A DNA stretch of 64,000 bases from UBA7236 sp964463165 (GCA_964463165.1 CAYXBK010000019.1:31492-95491); one strand, 5' to 3'; counted from the first letter of the stretch, positions 1 to 9,994 are shown. Notes: a model not told the origin generated them from the sequence alone. Numbers and translations are program-made.

Positions 1-1427
1 TCTATTGCATTATGCAATTAAGTCTGGCAATTCATTACATTAAGTACAAAAAGAATTTATCAAAAGAAGAAACAAAATTCAATATCCCTGAATCTGAATA
101 TCCGTTTGTTACTGTTCAGTTGCCGGTTTATAATGAACAATATGTTGTAGAGCGTTTGATTGATGCCGTTTGTGCATTCGATTATCCGAAAGATAAATTT
201 GAAATTCAGCTACTCGATGATTCAAGTGATGAAAGCGTTGAGATCGCTGCCGTAAAAGTAGCCGAATATCAGGCAAAAGGAATTCAGATATACCAGATCC
301 GCCGTCCCGAACGCAAAGGGTTTAAAGCAGGTGCACTTGAATATGGTTTGCAAACTGCGAAAGGTGAATTCGTTGCAATTTTTGATGCGGATTTCACACC
401 CTACCCCGACTTTCTCAAAAAAACAATTCCTTATTTTATCGACGATGCAAAAATTGGAGTTGTGCAGGCGAAATGGGAGCATTTAAATAAGGATTATTCC
501 ATTCTTACCAAGATACAGGCGTTCGCTCTTGATATGCATTTTTCAATCGAGCAGCAAGGCAGAAATGCAGCCGGTTATTTTATCAATTTCAACGGAACTG
601 CAGGTGTTTGGAGAAAATCAACAATAACTGATGCCGGTGGCTGGAAAGCTGATACATTAACTGAAGATCTCGATCTGAGTTACAGAGCGCAATTAAAGGG
701 ATGGAAATTTAAATATGTTGAAAATGTTGTAGCTCCCGCAGAATTGCCAACGGATATGAATGCAGTGAAATCACAACAATTCCGCTGGAATAAAGGCGGT
801 GCAGAAACCGCAAAAAAAATCGGACGCAAAGTAATGCGTGCAGAAATTCCGTTGCGTATTAAGCTGCATGCAATTGCCCACCTTTTTAACACGACAAATT
901 ATATTTTCATTTTCATTACGGCATTGCTCAGCGTTCCGTTATTGTTTATTAAGAATAATTTATTCGAATTCGATTATTTTAAATATGCAAGTATTTTCCT
1001 GATCGGATCCATTTCAATTGCATATGCTTATTATATTTCAACAATGCAGCAAGAGAGAACAATGAAGAAAACGCTGCAGGTTTATATTATACGTTTTCCC
1101 ATATTTCTTGCTATCACAATGGGCTTATCATTACACAATGCATGGGCGGTATTTCGCGGATGGATCGGTCAGCAAACAGCATTTGTGCGCACACCGAAAT
1201 TTAATATTGTGAATGGTAAAGATATCTGGAAGAATAAAAAATACGTTGTTGGCAAGGTAAGTATCATAACCTATCTCGAAGGCGTATTTATGTTGTATTT
1301 TCTTTCAGGGATCATAATGGGATTTTATTATCGTGATTACGGTCTAGTTCCTTTTCATGTGCTCGCATTTTTCGGATTCGCAATTATTTTTTACTTTTCG
1401 CTTAAACATTCCAGATATAATTCATAA
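1..1427 (+). CDS. Family 2 processive glycosyltransferase, 5' end cut by window edge
   Basis: The frame is open to the left edge; the first ATG in the window is at 12, but the residues before the catalytic domain look like the end of a first membrane helix, so the true start lies outside. The GT2 domain carries LPVYNE near residue 38, LDDSSD near 68, the metal-binding DAD near 125-127, the acceptor-side ED at 218-219 and QQFRW at 255-259, numbering from position 12. DxD, ED and Q(Q/R)xRW are the signature of membrane-embedded, cellulose-synthase-like enzymes that polymerise a sugar from a nucleotide donor. About four hydrophobic helices follow. A multi-pass GT-C enzyme starts 3 bases downstream, so the two probably form an operon for a surface glycan or glycolipid. 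The sugar cannot be told from sequence. Confidence 0.9.
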   Translation, partial: YCIMQLSLAIHYIKYKKNLSKEETKFNIPESEYPFVTVQLPVYNEQYVVERLIDAVCAFDYPKDKFEIQLLDDSSDESVEIAAVKVAEYQAKGIQIYQIRRPERKGFKAGALEYGLQTAKGEFVAIFDADFTPYPDFLKKTIPYFIDDAKIGVVQAKWEHLNKDYSILTKIQAFALDMHFSIEQQGRNAAGYFINFNGTAGVWRKSTITDAGGWKADTLTEDLDLSYRAQLKGWKFKYVENVVAPAELPTDMNAVKSQQFRWNKGGAETAKKIGRKVMRAEIPLRIKLHAIAHLFNTTNYIFIFITALLSVPLLFIKNNLFEFDYFKYASIFLIGSISIAYAYYISTMQQERTMKKTLQVYIIRFPIFLAITMGLSLHNAWAVFRGWIGQQTAFVRTPKFNIVNGKDIWKNKKYVVGKVSIITYLEGVFMLYFLSGIIMGFYYRDYGLVPFHVLAFFGFAIIFYFSLKHSRYNS

Positions 1428-1430
1428 CAG

Positions 1431-2765
1431 ATGATCAAAACAGCAATCACCGGAAATTGGAGATTCGCTGTTTACCTTCTGATAGCGATTGCATATTACC
1501 TGATCTCTTATTCAACTGCAAGAGATCAGACGTTTGAACTGATTACTCTTTACGCATTTCTTTTTCTGTTTTACCTTGCCACGCTTAAATGGCAAAACAG
1601 CGATCAATTTATCCGGGAAGGAATTTGGTTTGCAATCGGTATACGTGCTTTATTATTATTCAGCACACCAAATTTATCAGACGATTTTTACAGGTTTATC
1701 TGGGATGGTGCATTGATGCACAATGGAATAAATCCATTTGCCGTAACACCCGAAGCAATTCATCAGGGGCAGAATGGAAATTACCAGCTGAACGGAATAA
1801 ATGAAACTATTTATGCTCTCCTTAATTCCAAACAATATTTTTCTGTTTATCCGCCTGTTTGCCAGGCAATATTTGCATGCACCACATGGATAGCGGGAGG
1901 AGATCTGTATTTCAATATCGTGCTCTTAAAAATATGTATCCTTTTATTTGAGACAGGTACGATTTTGTTTTTATTTCTTCTGCTCAAGCAACTCCAAATT
2001 TCTGCAGGTAATTTTCTTATCTATGCTGCAAACCCGTTGATCATTTTAGAATTAACAGGCAATATTCATTTTGAAGCAGCTATGATTTTTTTTACCGTTG
2101 CATCTTTTTATTTTTTGCTTAAAAATAAATATGTGCTAGCAGCTGTTTTATTCGGCCTTGCAATTTCATCGAAATTATTGCCTCTCATTTTTCTGCCGCT
2201 GTTATTCAGGTATATCGGATTCAGACAAACAATTATTTTTTCATTAATTGCAGGCTTCATCACTCTGGCAACCTTTATTCCATTCCTGGATGCATCAATG
2301 TTGCAGAATCTGGGAACCAGTTTAAATCTTTATTTTAATGAATTCGAATACAACGCATCTTTTTATTATCTGGGAAAATGGCTCGGCGGCTGGAACAGTG
2401 AAGAAGTGAAATCTGTTTTGCAACGTATTTTACCTTTTGTTGCCTTCCTGAGCATTGTGGCACTTGCAATATTTTACAGGAAGGAAAAGTTTTTCCTCAC
2501 CTGCATGATCGCTCTGATGATTTATTTCCTTTGCTCTACCACAATTCATCCGTGGTATATTACGGTTCTTGTTTTATTTGCGGCAATTACGGGGTATAGA
2601 TTTATTATTTACTGGACAGGCCTGATATTTCTTACATATATAACTTACCGCACAAATGCTTACCTGGAGAATTTTTATTTGATTGCGTTTGAATATGCGA
2701 TAGTAATTGGATACATGTTATTTGAATTCAATCGCAGGCTTCGTATTCCGCTTTCTCGAAATTAA
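1431..2765 (+). CDS. Polytopic GT-C type glycosyltransferase (mannosyltransferase-like)
   Basis: A 444-residue, very hydrophobic protein with roughly ten to twelve predicted membrane segments. The first extracytoplasmic loop has LSDDFYRFIWDG (D84-D85 acidic pair), followed by GINPF, and a late loop has TTIHPWYITV. These loops are characteristic of polyprenyl-phosphate-sugar dependent GT-C enzymes, the GT87 or bacterial mannosyltransferase group. The acidic pair at the end of the first loop is the expected catalytic or metal site. The gene starts 3 bases after the GT2 stop codon, so translation is likely coupled and both enzymes probably act on the same lipid-linked glycan. Donor and acceptor are unknown; the family call is firmer than any substrate. 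Confidence 0.78.
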   Translation: MIKTAITGNWRFAVYLLIAIAYYLISYSTARDQTFELITLYAFLFLFYLATLKWQNSDQFIREGIWFAIGIRALLLFSTPNLSDDFYRFIWDGALMHNGINPFAVTPEAIHQGQNGNYQLNGINETIYALLNSKQYFSVYPPVCQAIFACTTWIAGGDLYFNIVLLKICILLFETGTILFLFLLLKQLQISAGNFLIYAANPLIILELTGNIHFEAAMIFFTVASFYFLLKNKYVLAAVLFGLAISSKLLPLIFLPLLFRYIGFRQTIIFSLIAGFITLATFIPFLDASMLQNLGTSLNLYFNEFEYNASFYYLGKWLGGWNSEEVKSVLQRILPFVAFLSIVALAIFYRKEKFFLTCMIALMIYFLCSTTIHPWYITVLVLFAAITGYRFIIYWTGLIFLTYITYRTNAYLENFYLIAFEYAIVIGYMLFEFNRRLRIPLSRN

Positions 2766-2941
2766 ATTCTTCATTTGTAGAGATTTGATATGTGATGAAG
2801 TAAACTAGTACAGCATCTGCCTGCAAAATTCCTGTATTGTCATTGTCGATGTTTAATAAATTCCTGAGGCTTAATTGTTCGAGGCGAGAATAAAATTAAT
2901 CAGCAACTATAAATAATAACTTCTCTCTGATTTAATGCAAT

Positions 2942-2971
2942 AAAAAAGGGCAGGATTTACATCCTGCCCTT
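2942..2971 (-). terminator. Rho-independent terminator of the OmpA-family gene
   Basis: An 11-bp perfect inverted repeat (AAGGGCAGGAT / ATCCTGCCCTT, loop 4) lies 22 bases beyond the stop codon of the minus-strand OmpA-like gene. On that strand it is followed by six T residues. It may also stop transcription from the glycosyltransferase pair on the other strand. Confidence 0.85.
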
Positions 2972-2993
2972 AGGCTGTCATGATTGTATGTAT

Positions 2994-4664
2994 TTAGTTT
3001 TTAATGATGTGGAATTCCACACGACGGTTTTGCTGATGTTGTTCTTCTGTTGTTGCATTTGGAATCAACACCTGGCTTTCACCTTTATAAACGATTTTCA
3101 ATCTGCTTTCAGGAACACCTTTTTTAGTAAGGTAGTTGATCGCTGATTTAGCACGATTCTCAGAAAGTTTGAGGTTATAATCTTCGCTTGCACGAGTATC
3201 AGTATGACCTACAACTTCGATTGATAATTTAGAGTAGTTGTTCATGATCTCCGCTACATATTCAAGTTCAGGAACTGCATCAGGACGAATATCTGATTTA
3301 TTCAAATCGAAGAAGATCATAGGAAGATACCATGCATCTCCACCACCTGAACCACCTTTTTGGTATTCTTTCAATCTTGATTCAACATATTCTTTTACCT
3401 CACCCATTGTAAGATGAACGTTCTGACAATTTTCCATTGGTAATACAGGAGATGAGAATGGTTCTGGATCTTCTGAATCCGGACAACCATCTTTATCGCT
3501 GTCTAAGCTCACACCATGTGTATCAACCGGTGTTCCTTCAGCTGTATTTGGTTCTTTGTCGAGACGGTCAATTACACCATCATTATCTGAATCTCTTAAC
3601 AGATTGTCAGGATCGATTTCTGCAACTGTCTGGTAGAGATAATCAAGCGGGTTAACTGTCCACAATGGATCAATTGAATTTTTACCAAGGTCAATACCAA
3701 TTGTAAGATTGGTGTATTCAAATAAATCGTAGTGATCACTCACGTCACCGATATCTGACCAACGCTGACCGTCAGCAAGATCATCGAAGAAATGTGTTGC
3801 TCTTTGTTCGATACCGATTTCAAGGTTTGATCCAACTCTCCATGAAGCACCAAGACCTCCTGAGAGTGAAGGGTTTCTTACCCATGTAGAACGAACATCA
3901 CCGGCAGCACGGCTTTGCGGGTTCGCAACCTCTGCCTGTGTTTCATAATCACCATCTAATGCATTGTGTATTGCATCCAAACGTTCTTGTTGAGAAACGT
4001 TCTGTGCACCAAACTGCGAAAGGATCTGAGACCAGAGGTATTCTTCACCGCTTGCATCTAATGCATCATATTTTGTATTGTAAATAAAACCACCTACACC
4101 TACGAAAGCATAAACGAGGAATTTAGGATCGGCTTTATGGAAATTGATATTGTTTAAGTTAACAAGAAGGTCTAATGAACCATGACCAATCATTGTTTTG
4201 TAGTTTGGAACCCACTCAGCTCCTGAATAGTCAGCACCTGTAGAGTAGTTTTCGTTTGTGCTGTTTGCAAAAGCACCGTTCAAAGTTTTGTTTAAGTTGA
4301 ACGCACCTTGTGTATAGTTCTGTCCGTAGCAGTTTGCATACATACCATGCAATCTGATTGACGTTACATATCCAAGGCCTTTGCGGATATTAATACCAGC
4401 ACCCCATGATGGTGAATGCTGTCCGCCAAAAGGTTCGGATCTGATATCGCCCATAATCTGAGGTAAACCAAGATTAATTCCAACATTCCACTGGTTACGT
4501 GGTTTAGCAGGGTATGGATACGCCCCACTGTTAAAATCATCTTGTTGTTGTTGCCTGCTGGCAGGAATTGTTGCCGGATCAGTACTGCTCGACGGCGCGG
4601 TTTGTGTGAATGCTGCGGTGCTAATAAGCATTAAGACAGCAATTAAGGAATTACGACTAATCAT
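2994..4664 (-). CDS. OmpA-family outer membrane protein with thrombospondin type 3 repeats
   Basis: A 556-residue protein. Residues 1-20 form a signal peptide. A glycine/aromatic-rich region of about 300 residues resembles a membrane beta-barrel. Acidic calcium-binding TSP3-type repeats follow (DSDNDGVIDRLD near 357, DSDKDGCPDSEDPEP near 388). The last ~110 residues are an OmpA C-terminal domain (FFDLNKSDIRPDA, then VGHTDTRASEDYN, then NRRVEFHI) that binds peptidoglycan. This barrel-TSP3-OmpA order is common in Bacteroidota, where it ties the outer membrane to the cell wall. Two good promoters lie in the 325-base leader region, and a strong terminator follows the gene, so it is probably abundant and monocistronic. 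Confidence 0.9.
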   Translation of the reverse strand: MISRNSLIAVLMLISTAAFTQTAPSSSTDPATIPASRQQQQDDFNSGAYPYPAKPRNQWNVGINLGLPQIMGDIRSEPFGGQHSPSWGAGINIRKGLGYVTSIRLHGMYANCYGQNYTQGAFNLNKTLNGAFANSTNENYSTGADYSGAEWVPNYKTMIGHGSLDLLVNLNNINFHKADPKFLVYAFVGVGGFIYNTKYDALDASGEEYLWSQILSQFGAQNVSQQERLDAIHNALDGDYETQAEVANPQSRAAGDVRSTWVRNPSLSGGLGASWRVGSNLEIGIEQRATHFFDDLADGQRWSDIGDVSDHYDLFEYTNLTIGIDLGKNSIDPLWTVNPLDYLYQTVAEIDPDNLLRDSDNDGVIDRLDKEPNTAEGTPVDTHGVSLDSDKDGCPDSEDPEPFSSPVLPMENCQNVHLTMGEVKEYVESRLKEYQKGGSGGGDAWYLPMIFFDLNKSDIRPDAVPELEYVAEIMNNYSKLSIEVVGHTDTRASEDYNLKLSENRAKSAINYLTKKGVPESRLKIVYKGESQVLIPNATTEEQHQQNRRVEFHIIKN

Positions 4665-4720
4665 GACGTTTATATTAAAAGTTAGTAATGTATTTGTTTT
4701 TTATATGTGTTAAACTTCGG

Positions 4721-4752
4721 CAAAGCTATATCTCACAGTTATGTTATGCAAA
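4721..4752 (-). promoter_or_regulatory. Promoter, proximal, for the OmpA-family gene
   Basis: On the minus strand TTTG, 20 bases, then TAGCTTTG, a full match to the Bacteroidota TTTG/TAnnTTTG consensus. The predicted transcript start would leave a leader of about 50 bases before the start codon at 4664. Confidence 0.7.
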
Positions 4753-4881
4753 TTAATCCTTTCTTATTCCACCATTTTCTCAAAAAATCCCCATTAACTG
4801 TACTCGTAAACCTGTCAACCTCCGACATTTCTATGTTCTGTTAGTTGCAAAAGCCGCAATTATGTTTAACCTACCAAGAAA

Positions 4882-4912
4882 CAAAGCTATATGAATTACT
4901 GAAGATTCCAAA
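4882..4912 (-). promoter_or_regulatory. Promoter, distal, same orientation
   Basis: On the minus strand TTTG, 19 bases, then TAGCTTTG, again a perfect consensus with ideal spacing. It lies 161 bases upstream of the proximal promoter and would give a leader of about 210 bases, or a separate small transcript. Confidence 0.6.
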
Positions 4913-4989
4913 AATTTTTACAACTTTCTACACAATATCATGCAACCATTTTGAATCTGCTTGCATCGGATTGCATGCGCAACCATTTT

Positions 4990-6852
4990 TCACCTGAGAA
5001 GTGCTATGGTTCCAGTCTTATTAATTATTGTGTTTAAAGTAGTTGTGGAGTGAATTGTGTAAATATACGATCCGATTTCCTGCGGTATTCCATTGAAAGT
5101 TCCATCCCAACCGGTATTAATATCCAGACTTGTAAATATTAATTGACCCCATCTGTTGTACACCGATAATTCAAAATCGAGTAGTAAATCGGTATTGATT
5201 GAAAAAATATCATTCAGCCCGTCGCCATTCGGCGTAAAAGCATTGGGTACCATAAAATCAAGATCTACCCAAACCCAAACCGAGTCGGTTGAAAAGCAAC
5301 CGTTTTCATCTGTTACGGTTAAATAATATTGTGTATTGCTGGTGGGAGAAGCGGAAGGTTGCAGGCAATCGGTGCATGATAAACCTTCTGCTGGTATCCA
5401 GAGAATTGAAGTTATCGGACTCACAGGTGTTGTGCCTTCAAGTGTTCCTGAGCTGCCATACGGGATCGTGATATTCGGACCCGCATCCACGATTACCGGA
5501 TCGGGCTGGCTTAAAACAACAGCCGTAATTGATGCGATGCATCCATATGCATCCTTCACGGTAAATGTGTAGGTACCTGCCTGCATTGTTGTGAAATTGC
5601 TGTCCGTTTGCCAGGCAACCCCGTCAAATGAAAAAAGGTAAGGCGCAATTCCGCCTTCTCCGTTCAATTCAACCACACCGTCATTTCCTGCGTAACAGGT
5701 AACGTCAACAGTTAAAACCGTATCAATTGTAAGGGGTGCCGGTTCAGTGAGGATAAACTCCTGCACATAAGCACATCCATCAAGTTCCTGGATGGTAACC
5801 GTATATATGCCCGGGCCAAGATCATAAATACTGTCTGACACGGATCCGGTAGACCAGGAATATGTGATCGGATTTGTATTACCGGTTACATCAATATCTA
5901 TCCAGGCGTTATTATCACCATTACAGGTAATATTTTTTGTTTCGACAGATATTGTATAGGGTGTGGAAACTGTAACCGTCACATCATCACTTACTACCGT
6001 CCCATCACAAAGGGTTACTTCAGCAGTATAGGTTGTTGTTGTTGCCGGTGCAACTTCAACACTGTCTCCTGTACCTACTATGGTACCCGTTGCAGTTTCA
6101 TACCAGGTGATTGCATCAGGGAGCCACACCCAGCTTTCATTTATTGCCGACCAGTCTGTAGCATTGCGGCCAGCTACTGCAAAACCAACTATCCCGTCTT
6201 CGTCCTGAATTCCCTGCACAGCCTGCCCCACATCCCAGGTTGGACATACATCCACATTTACCAAATGGTTATCGATCTGATTTGTGGTTTCGTGTAATAC
6301 AATTTGAAATGTGCCTTCAAAACCGGTGCATGAAAAAAGCGGGACATCTTCATAGGAAACAATGAGTTTCCTGTTTGGCGCAGTGCCAACCACTTCATGA
6401 AAAATACAATTCGTACACAGGCCTGAATGCCAGTCTGTCCATGGACTAAAAATAGCAGCACGGGGAACATTAAAAGCATTATCAGGGATTGGGCCATCCG
6501 GAGTCCAGTTTACATCCCAGTTTGAATTCGGCGTTAAAAAGCTGATCCACCCGTTTGAAGCAATATAAAATTCATCGTAAACTTCTCCGAAAAAACAAAA
6601 ATCAAATCCGATGGAAAACGGACCTACATGTGTGTCATCAACCATATTATGTACAGTACCTCCGATTGGCTCCGGCGAAAATGGAATTTCCTGCGAAACG
6701 TAGGAATCAGTTCCATAACTCCCGTCAACTGAAGCGTGGAGCCAAACAGGTTCGGCGCTGCAGATGGTTGTATCCGGATATGCCAGAATCGACTGGGTAA
6801 ATGAAATTCCCGAGATGAAGAATAACGCGGTGCCAAGGAGGAGCTTACGCAT
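4990..6852 (-). CDS. Secreted T9SS cargo with SprB-like repeats and gliding-type C-terminal domain
   Basis: A 620-residue protein with a signal peptide (residues 1-19). The N-terminal ~250 residues include a motif seen in secreted beta-sandwich domains (FDFCFFGEVYDEFYIASNGW). An Ig-like stretch follows, then two SprB-type repeats (TCNGDNNAWIDIDVTG..., TCYAGNDGVVELNGEGG..., each with an internal YSWSTG or YLFSFDG). The last ~85 residues (VPNAFTPNGDGLNDIF, then YNRWGQLIF, GWDGTFNG, GSYIYTI) are the CHU_C or gliding-motility-associated (type B) T9SS sorting domain. It should be exported through the type IX system and displayed or released at the surface, possibly as an adhesin. The ligand is unknown. 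Confidence 0.9.
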   Translation of the reverse strand: MRKLLLGTALFFISGISFTQSILAYPDTTICSAEPVWLHASVDGSYGTDSYVSQEIPFSPEPIGGTVHNMVDDTHVGPFSIGFDFCFFGEVYDEFYIASNGWISFLTPNSNWDVNWTPDGPIPDNAFNVPRAAIFSPWTDWHSGLCTNCIFHEVVGTAPNRKLIVSYEDVPLFSCTGFEGTFQIVLHETTNQIDNHLVNVDVCPTWDVGQAVQGIQDEDGIVGFAVAGRNATDWSAINESWVWLPDAITWYETATGTIVGTGDSVEVAPATTTTYTAEVTLCDGTVVSDDVTVTVSTPYTISVETKNITCNGDNNAWIDIDVTGNTNPITYSWSTGSVSDSIYDLGPGIYTVTIQELDGCAYVQEFILTEPAPLTIDTVLTVDVTCYAGNDGVVELNGEGGIAPYLFSFDGVAWQTDSNFTTMQAGTYTFTVKDAYGCIASITAVVLSQPDPVIVDAGPNITIPYGSSGTLEGTTPVSPITSILWIPAEGLSCTDCLQPSASPTSNTQYYLTVTDENGCFSTDSVWVWVDLDFMVPNAFTPNGDGLNDIFSINTDLLLDFELSVYNRWGQLIFTSLDINTGWDGTFNGIPQEIGSYIYTIHSTTTLNTIINKTGTIALLR

Positions 6853-6919
6853 CCTGTAAATTTAAAAACAAAATTGAAGATTCTGAAAGGGCAATCAGAT
6901 AATTAAAATCATCATTTGA

Positions 6920-7585
6920 TCATTGAATTGCCCGGTTCAAAAACTGAATAAACTTATCGGTTGATTTAAAACATTTTACAAGATCTTTTACAAAATCCGG
7001 CGAAAGCAGTTCTTTGTCGGATAAGCTTCGTGAAACGATAAAATGCTTGTGTTTTAAAATGTCAATTGCAGGGTTTCCATCTTCATATCCTTTGGGTGCA
7101 GATTTCAGCTTTTCAATTTCATCCAGGCCACTGAATTGTTTTTTAAATGCAGGCGCTTTCATAATTTTCTGAAATTCATCAAAATGATAATCGATCTCCT
7201 GTCTGATCGCAGATAGGTTATTTGGATCGGGCTGATAGGAGCCGGCTGCTGCAAAAGATTTATTTCCAGGTTCAAGATGAAAATAATAACCGGCTGTCAT
7301 CACCTTTTTGCCGCCGTGATTTATGCTTGTACCCATATTTGATTTATAAGGACTTTTATCTTTTGAAAAACGGATATCCCTGTTGATCCTGAAAATTGTT
7401 TTCTTCGCTTCCAGGTCTTTTACGCCCGGATCAAATAATGCAATCCTTGCAATGAGTTCTGTCGTAAATTCAAGAAAGTTAGTCTTTGCGGCTTCATATT
7501 TTGAGCGGTTGGCATCGAACCAGGGTTTGTTGTTATTGGCGCCGAGCTCTTTTAAAAATTTAAGTGTTTCTTTTTGAATAATCAT
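6920..7585 (-). CDS. DUF2461 family protein
   Basis: A 221-residue cytosolic protein matching the DUF2461/TIGR02453 family along its length. The N-terminus has FLKELGANNNKPWFDANRSKY, and the middle has INRDIRFSKDKSPYK and YYFHLEPG. Family members are about 210-230 residues and widespread in bacteria; their biochemical role is unknown. The gene stands alone on the minus strand, 67 bases from the upstream T9SS cargo gene start, and diverges from the gene at 7648. No promoter matching the consensus is obvious. Confidence 0.85.
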   Translation of the reverse strand: MIIQKETLKFLKELGANNNKPWFDANRSKYEAAKTNFLEFTTELIARIALFDPGVKDLEAKKTIFRINRDIRFSKDKSPYKSNMGTSINHGGKKVMTAGYYFHLEPGNKSFAAAGSYQPDPNNLSAIRQEIDYHFDEFQKIMKAPAFKKQFSGLDEIEKLKSAPKGYEDGNPAIDILKHKHFIVSRSLSDKELLSPDFVKDLVKCFKSTDKFIQFLNRAIQ

Positions 7586-7647
7586 AATGAAGGATTAATT
7601 TTATCGTGACTTGAAATGTAAAGGCTTCGTGACCCTTAATTCAATTT

Positions 7648-9954
7648 ATGAAACTACACAAAATTTCATTTTTTTCATTTATAGCCTCTGTGCTTTTTCA
7701 TCAGGCTCTGCTTGCCCAAATAAACAATCAGGCGCAGGGTATGGAGATCTGGGAGCCAAATTTAACTTCATTTGCCAACCGGACTCCAAATGTTACTGCA
7801 GATTTATTAAAGTATTCGAATCCGTCCGTTTATGATCATCCCGAATTTGGTGTTTTACCGGAGGATGTTCCATGCGCCGACTGTGTTGAATTAATTGACA
7901 GGCGCACCATCAACTCAAGATATTATATCAAGGAAGGTACAAACGGCACTACATTTTATTTACAAACCGCATTCGGCGATTTGCATTATAAAGATTCTGA
8001 AGGAAGATTTATCACGCTCGACAGGCGGTTGCAAAAAGCAGAAGGCAATTTATATGAAGCAAAAAATCAGGGGACACCAACATTGATAGATTTGGATTTA
8101 AAAAATTCCGGCTTTATCGTTCAGGGAGAAAAATTTCTTTTCAATAATAATTTAAAACTGCAGCATATTAAGGCAAACGGAGAAATTGAAGAGCTGGCAA
8201 CTGCAAACTGGAGCGATAAAACTATTGGAGATCACGGTGTTTATGTCACGAATATCTGGCCTGAAATTGATTTGAAAATTGCATTTGATCTCAACATGAT
8301 CAAAACGAATTTCATAATAAAAAAACCATTGGTTTTTGAAGACGGATACCTCGCGATTTCAGATGATTTAATTCTGCCTGAAAATTTTATCGTCGGATAT
8401 GGTGATGGTGTACAGGGAGATTTTGGATGGAACGGCACATTGATCTCCGCATCGCTTGAAACTGAAACATATGGTTTTGAAATCGGAAGGGCAGTGGCGA
8501 TGGACAGTAAATTACTCAACAACAGAGATTCAATCGGAATTCACGGTTATAATCCTGAATATATTTATGATTCGGTTACACATAATTTAAAAACAATTTT
8601 GTCGGCAGAATGGCTCAATAATCCGCAATTAATTTATCCGGTAGTTATTGATCCTCTGGTAACTTCTTCGGCCACGTATCCCTCGCTGATGAAATTTAGG
8701 TATAACGGCGAGTTTTGTGTCGGCGGATCGGGATACTGCAGCTATACCCTGAATGTTGCTTTGCCTGCAAATTGTACGGTTACAGGAGCAACATTTGCAG
8801 CTACCTATACTACAGTTCCCGGATCATGTGCACCATTCAGCTGTATAATGGCAGATGCAGGATTCAGAATCTGGTCCGACTCGTGTGATCAGTATTCTCC
8901 AAGTGATGTTCCTACTCCGCTCTGGTGGAATTGTAATGCCGTTGCCATTGGTACCTGTTCAGGTGCAGGTCTCGATATCAGTCCGCTCGTTACATGTTTA
9001 ACACCAAAATGTTCAGGAACAATTCCATTTGAAATGCGAAACAGTTATTGTTTTTGCAGCACAAACGGCGATTGTGTTTCCGGCACACCATGTCAGAGAA
9101 TGAATGCAAGTACATGGTCGGTAACTATATCCGGTCATACAGTGGAAGCAACCGCTTTAGCTGCCGGTGCAACAACTTATACCGTAACCGATTGTACCGA
9201 TCAGTCAGATTGGCTAACACCTGCCTATCCGATTTACGGCGTCCCGGGATATACCTATAGCTGGTCACCCATCGGATCTGTTGAAGACAGTGTATATGAA
9301 ATATTCCCTCTGGGCACAACCACTTATACTTTAACAATTACAGATGCCTGCGGTAATACTTCAACCGACGTGGTAACGGTAATCAATAACTGCATCGTAT
9401 TGCCTATAACACTTGAAAATTTTACAGGCTATTATCTGAATGGTTCAAACATTTTAAATTGGGAAACCGTGTCGGATATACATAATTATAACTTTATTAT
9501 TGAACGGTCGGCTAACGGGATCAATTTTGAAGAGATCGGCACTATATACAGTGACGATGGATTGAACAACAGCTCGCAACTTTATTCTTTTACAGACAAA
9601 TCCCCATTCCCCGTTTTAAATTATTACAGGCTGAAACAACGCGAAACCAACGGAACGATTTCATATTCGAAAATCATCGTAATAAAATCCAGGGATAATT
9701 TAAATTCCGAACTCATTATTAATTCTCAGAATTCAAATAACAATTCCCTTGAACTTACAATTTTATCGGGAACAGACGGACCCGGAGATTTTAATATTTT
9801 GGATATGTCGGGAAACATTATTTATCATCAGCAAATTAAAGTTGCAAAAGGCTCCAACTCGGTGATTATGTTCATTCCGGAAATCGCTACCGGTATCTAT
9901 GTTTTAACATTTTCAAAAGCAACTGAATTTTCGCAGGTCAAATTCATAAAATAG
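7648..9954 (+). CDS. Large secreted Cys-rich protein with T9SS type A sorting domain
   Basis: A 768-residue protein with a signal peptide (residues 1-23, ending in LLAQ). The first ~340 mature residues form a beta-rich region I do not recognise. Residues ~350-490 are strikingly rich in cysteine (GYCSYT, CAPFSC, YCFCSTNGDC, TPCQ), with about 16 Cys in ~140 residues. An Ig-like piece follows (GYTYSWSPIG, TYTLTITDACGN). The last ~90 residues are a T9SS type A sorting signal (NILDMSGNIIYHQ, GIYVLTF, QVKFIK), preceded by a linker with NYYRLKQRETNG, common in Bacteroidota cargo. The Cys-rich part is probably held by disulfides and formed in the periplasm before T9SS export. Function unknown. Confidence 0.85.
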   Translation: MKLHKISFFSFIASVLFHQALLAQINNQAQGMEIWEPNLTSFANRTPNVTADLLKYSNPSVYDHPEFGVLPEDVPCADCVELIDRRTINSRYYIKEGTNGTTFYLQTAFGDLHYKDSEGRFITLDRRLQKAEGNLYEAKNQGTPTLIDLDLKNSGFIVQGEKFLFNNNLKLQHIKANGEIEELATANWSDKTIGDHGVYVTNIWPEIDLKIAFDLNMIKTNFIIKKPLVFEDGYLAISDDLILPENFIVGYGDGVQGDFGWNGTLISASLETETYGFEIGRAVAMDSKLLNNRDSIGIHGYNPEYIYDSVTHNLKTILSAEWLNNPQLIYPVVIDPLVTSSATYPSLMKFRYNGEFCVGGSGYCSYTLNVALPANCTVTGATFAATYTTVPGSCAPFSCIMADAGFRIWSDSCDQYSPSDVPTPLWWNCNAVAIGTCSGAGLDISPLVTCLTPKCSGTIPFEMRNSYCFCSTNGDCVSGTPCQRMNASTWSVTISGHTVEATALAAGATTYTVTDCTDQSDWLTPAYPIYGVPGYTYSWSPIGSVEDSVYEIFPLGTTTYTLTITDACGNTSTDVVTVINNCIVLPITLENFTGYYLNGSNILNWETVSDIHNYNFIIERSANGINFEEIGTIYSDDGLNNSSQLYSFTDKSPFPVLNYYRLKQRETNGTISYSKIIVIKSRDNLNSELIINSQNSNNNSLELTILSGTDGPGDFNILDMSGNIIYHQQIKVAKGSNSVIMFIPEIATGIYVLTFSKATEFSQVKFIK

Positions 9955-9994
9955 TCTTCCGGTGCTTTTACTTAAGAGTCTTAATTTCCCTTCT

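Larger units (their letters stand above)
4665..4989. other. Intergenic region with two promoters toward the OmpA-family gene
   Basis: This 325-base gap between two minus-strand genes has no convincing reading frame. It holds two Bacteroidota-type promoters facing the OmpA-like gene (listed separately) and AT-rich sequence. A downstream terminator for the 4990-6852 gene was not seen, since that gene is transcribed toward this gap. Confidence 0.6.
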
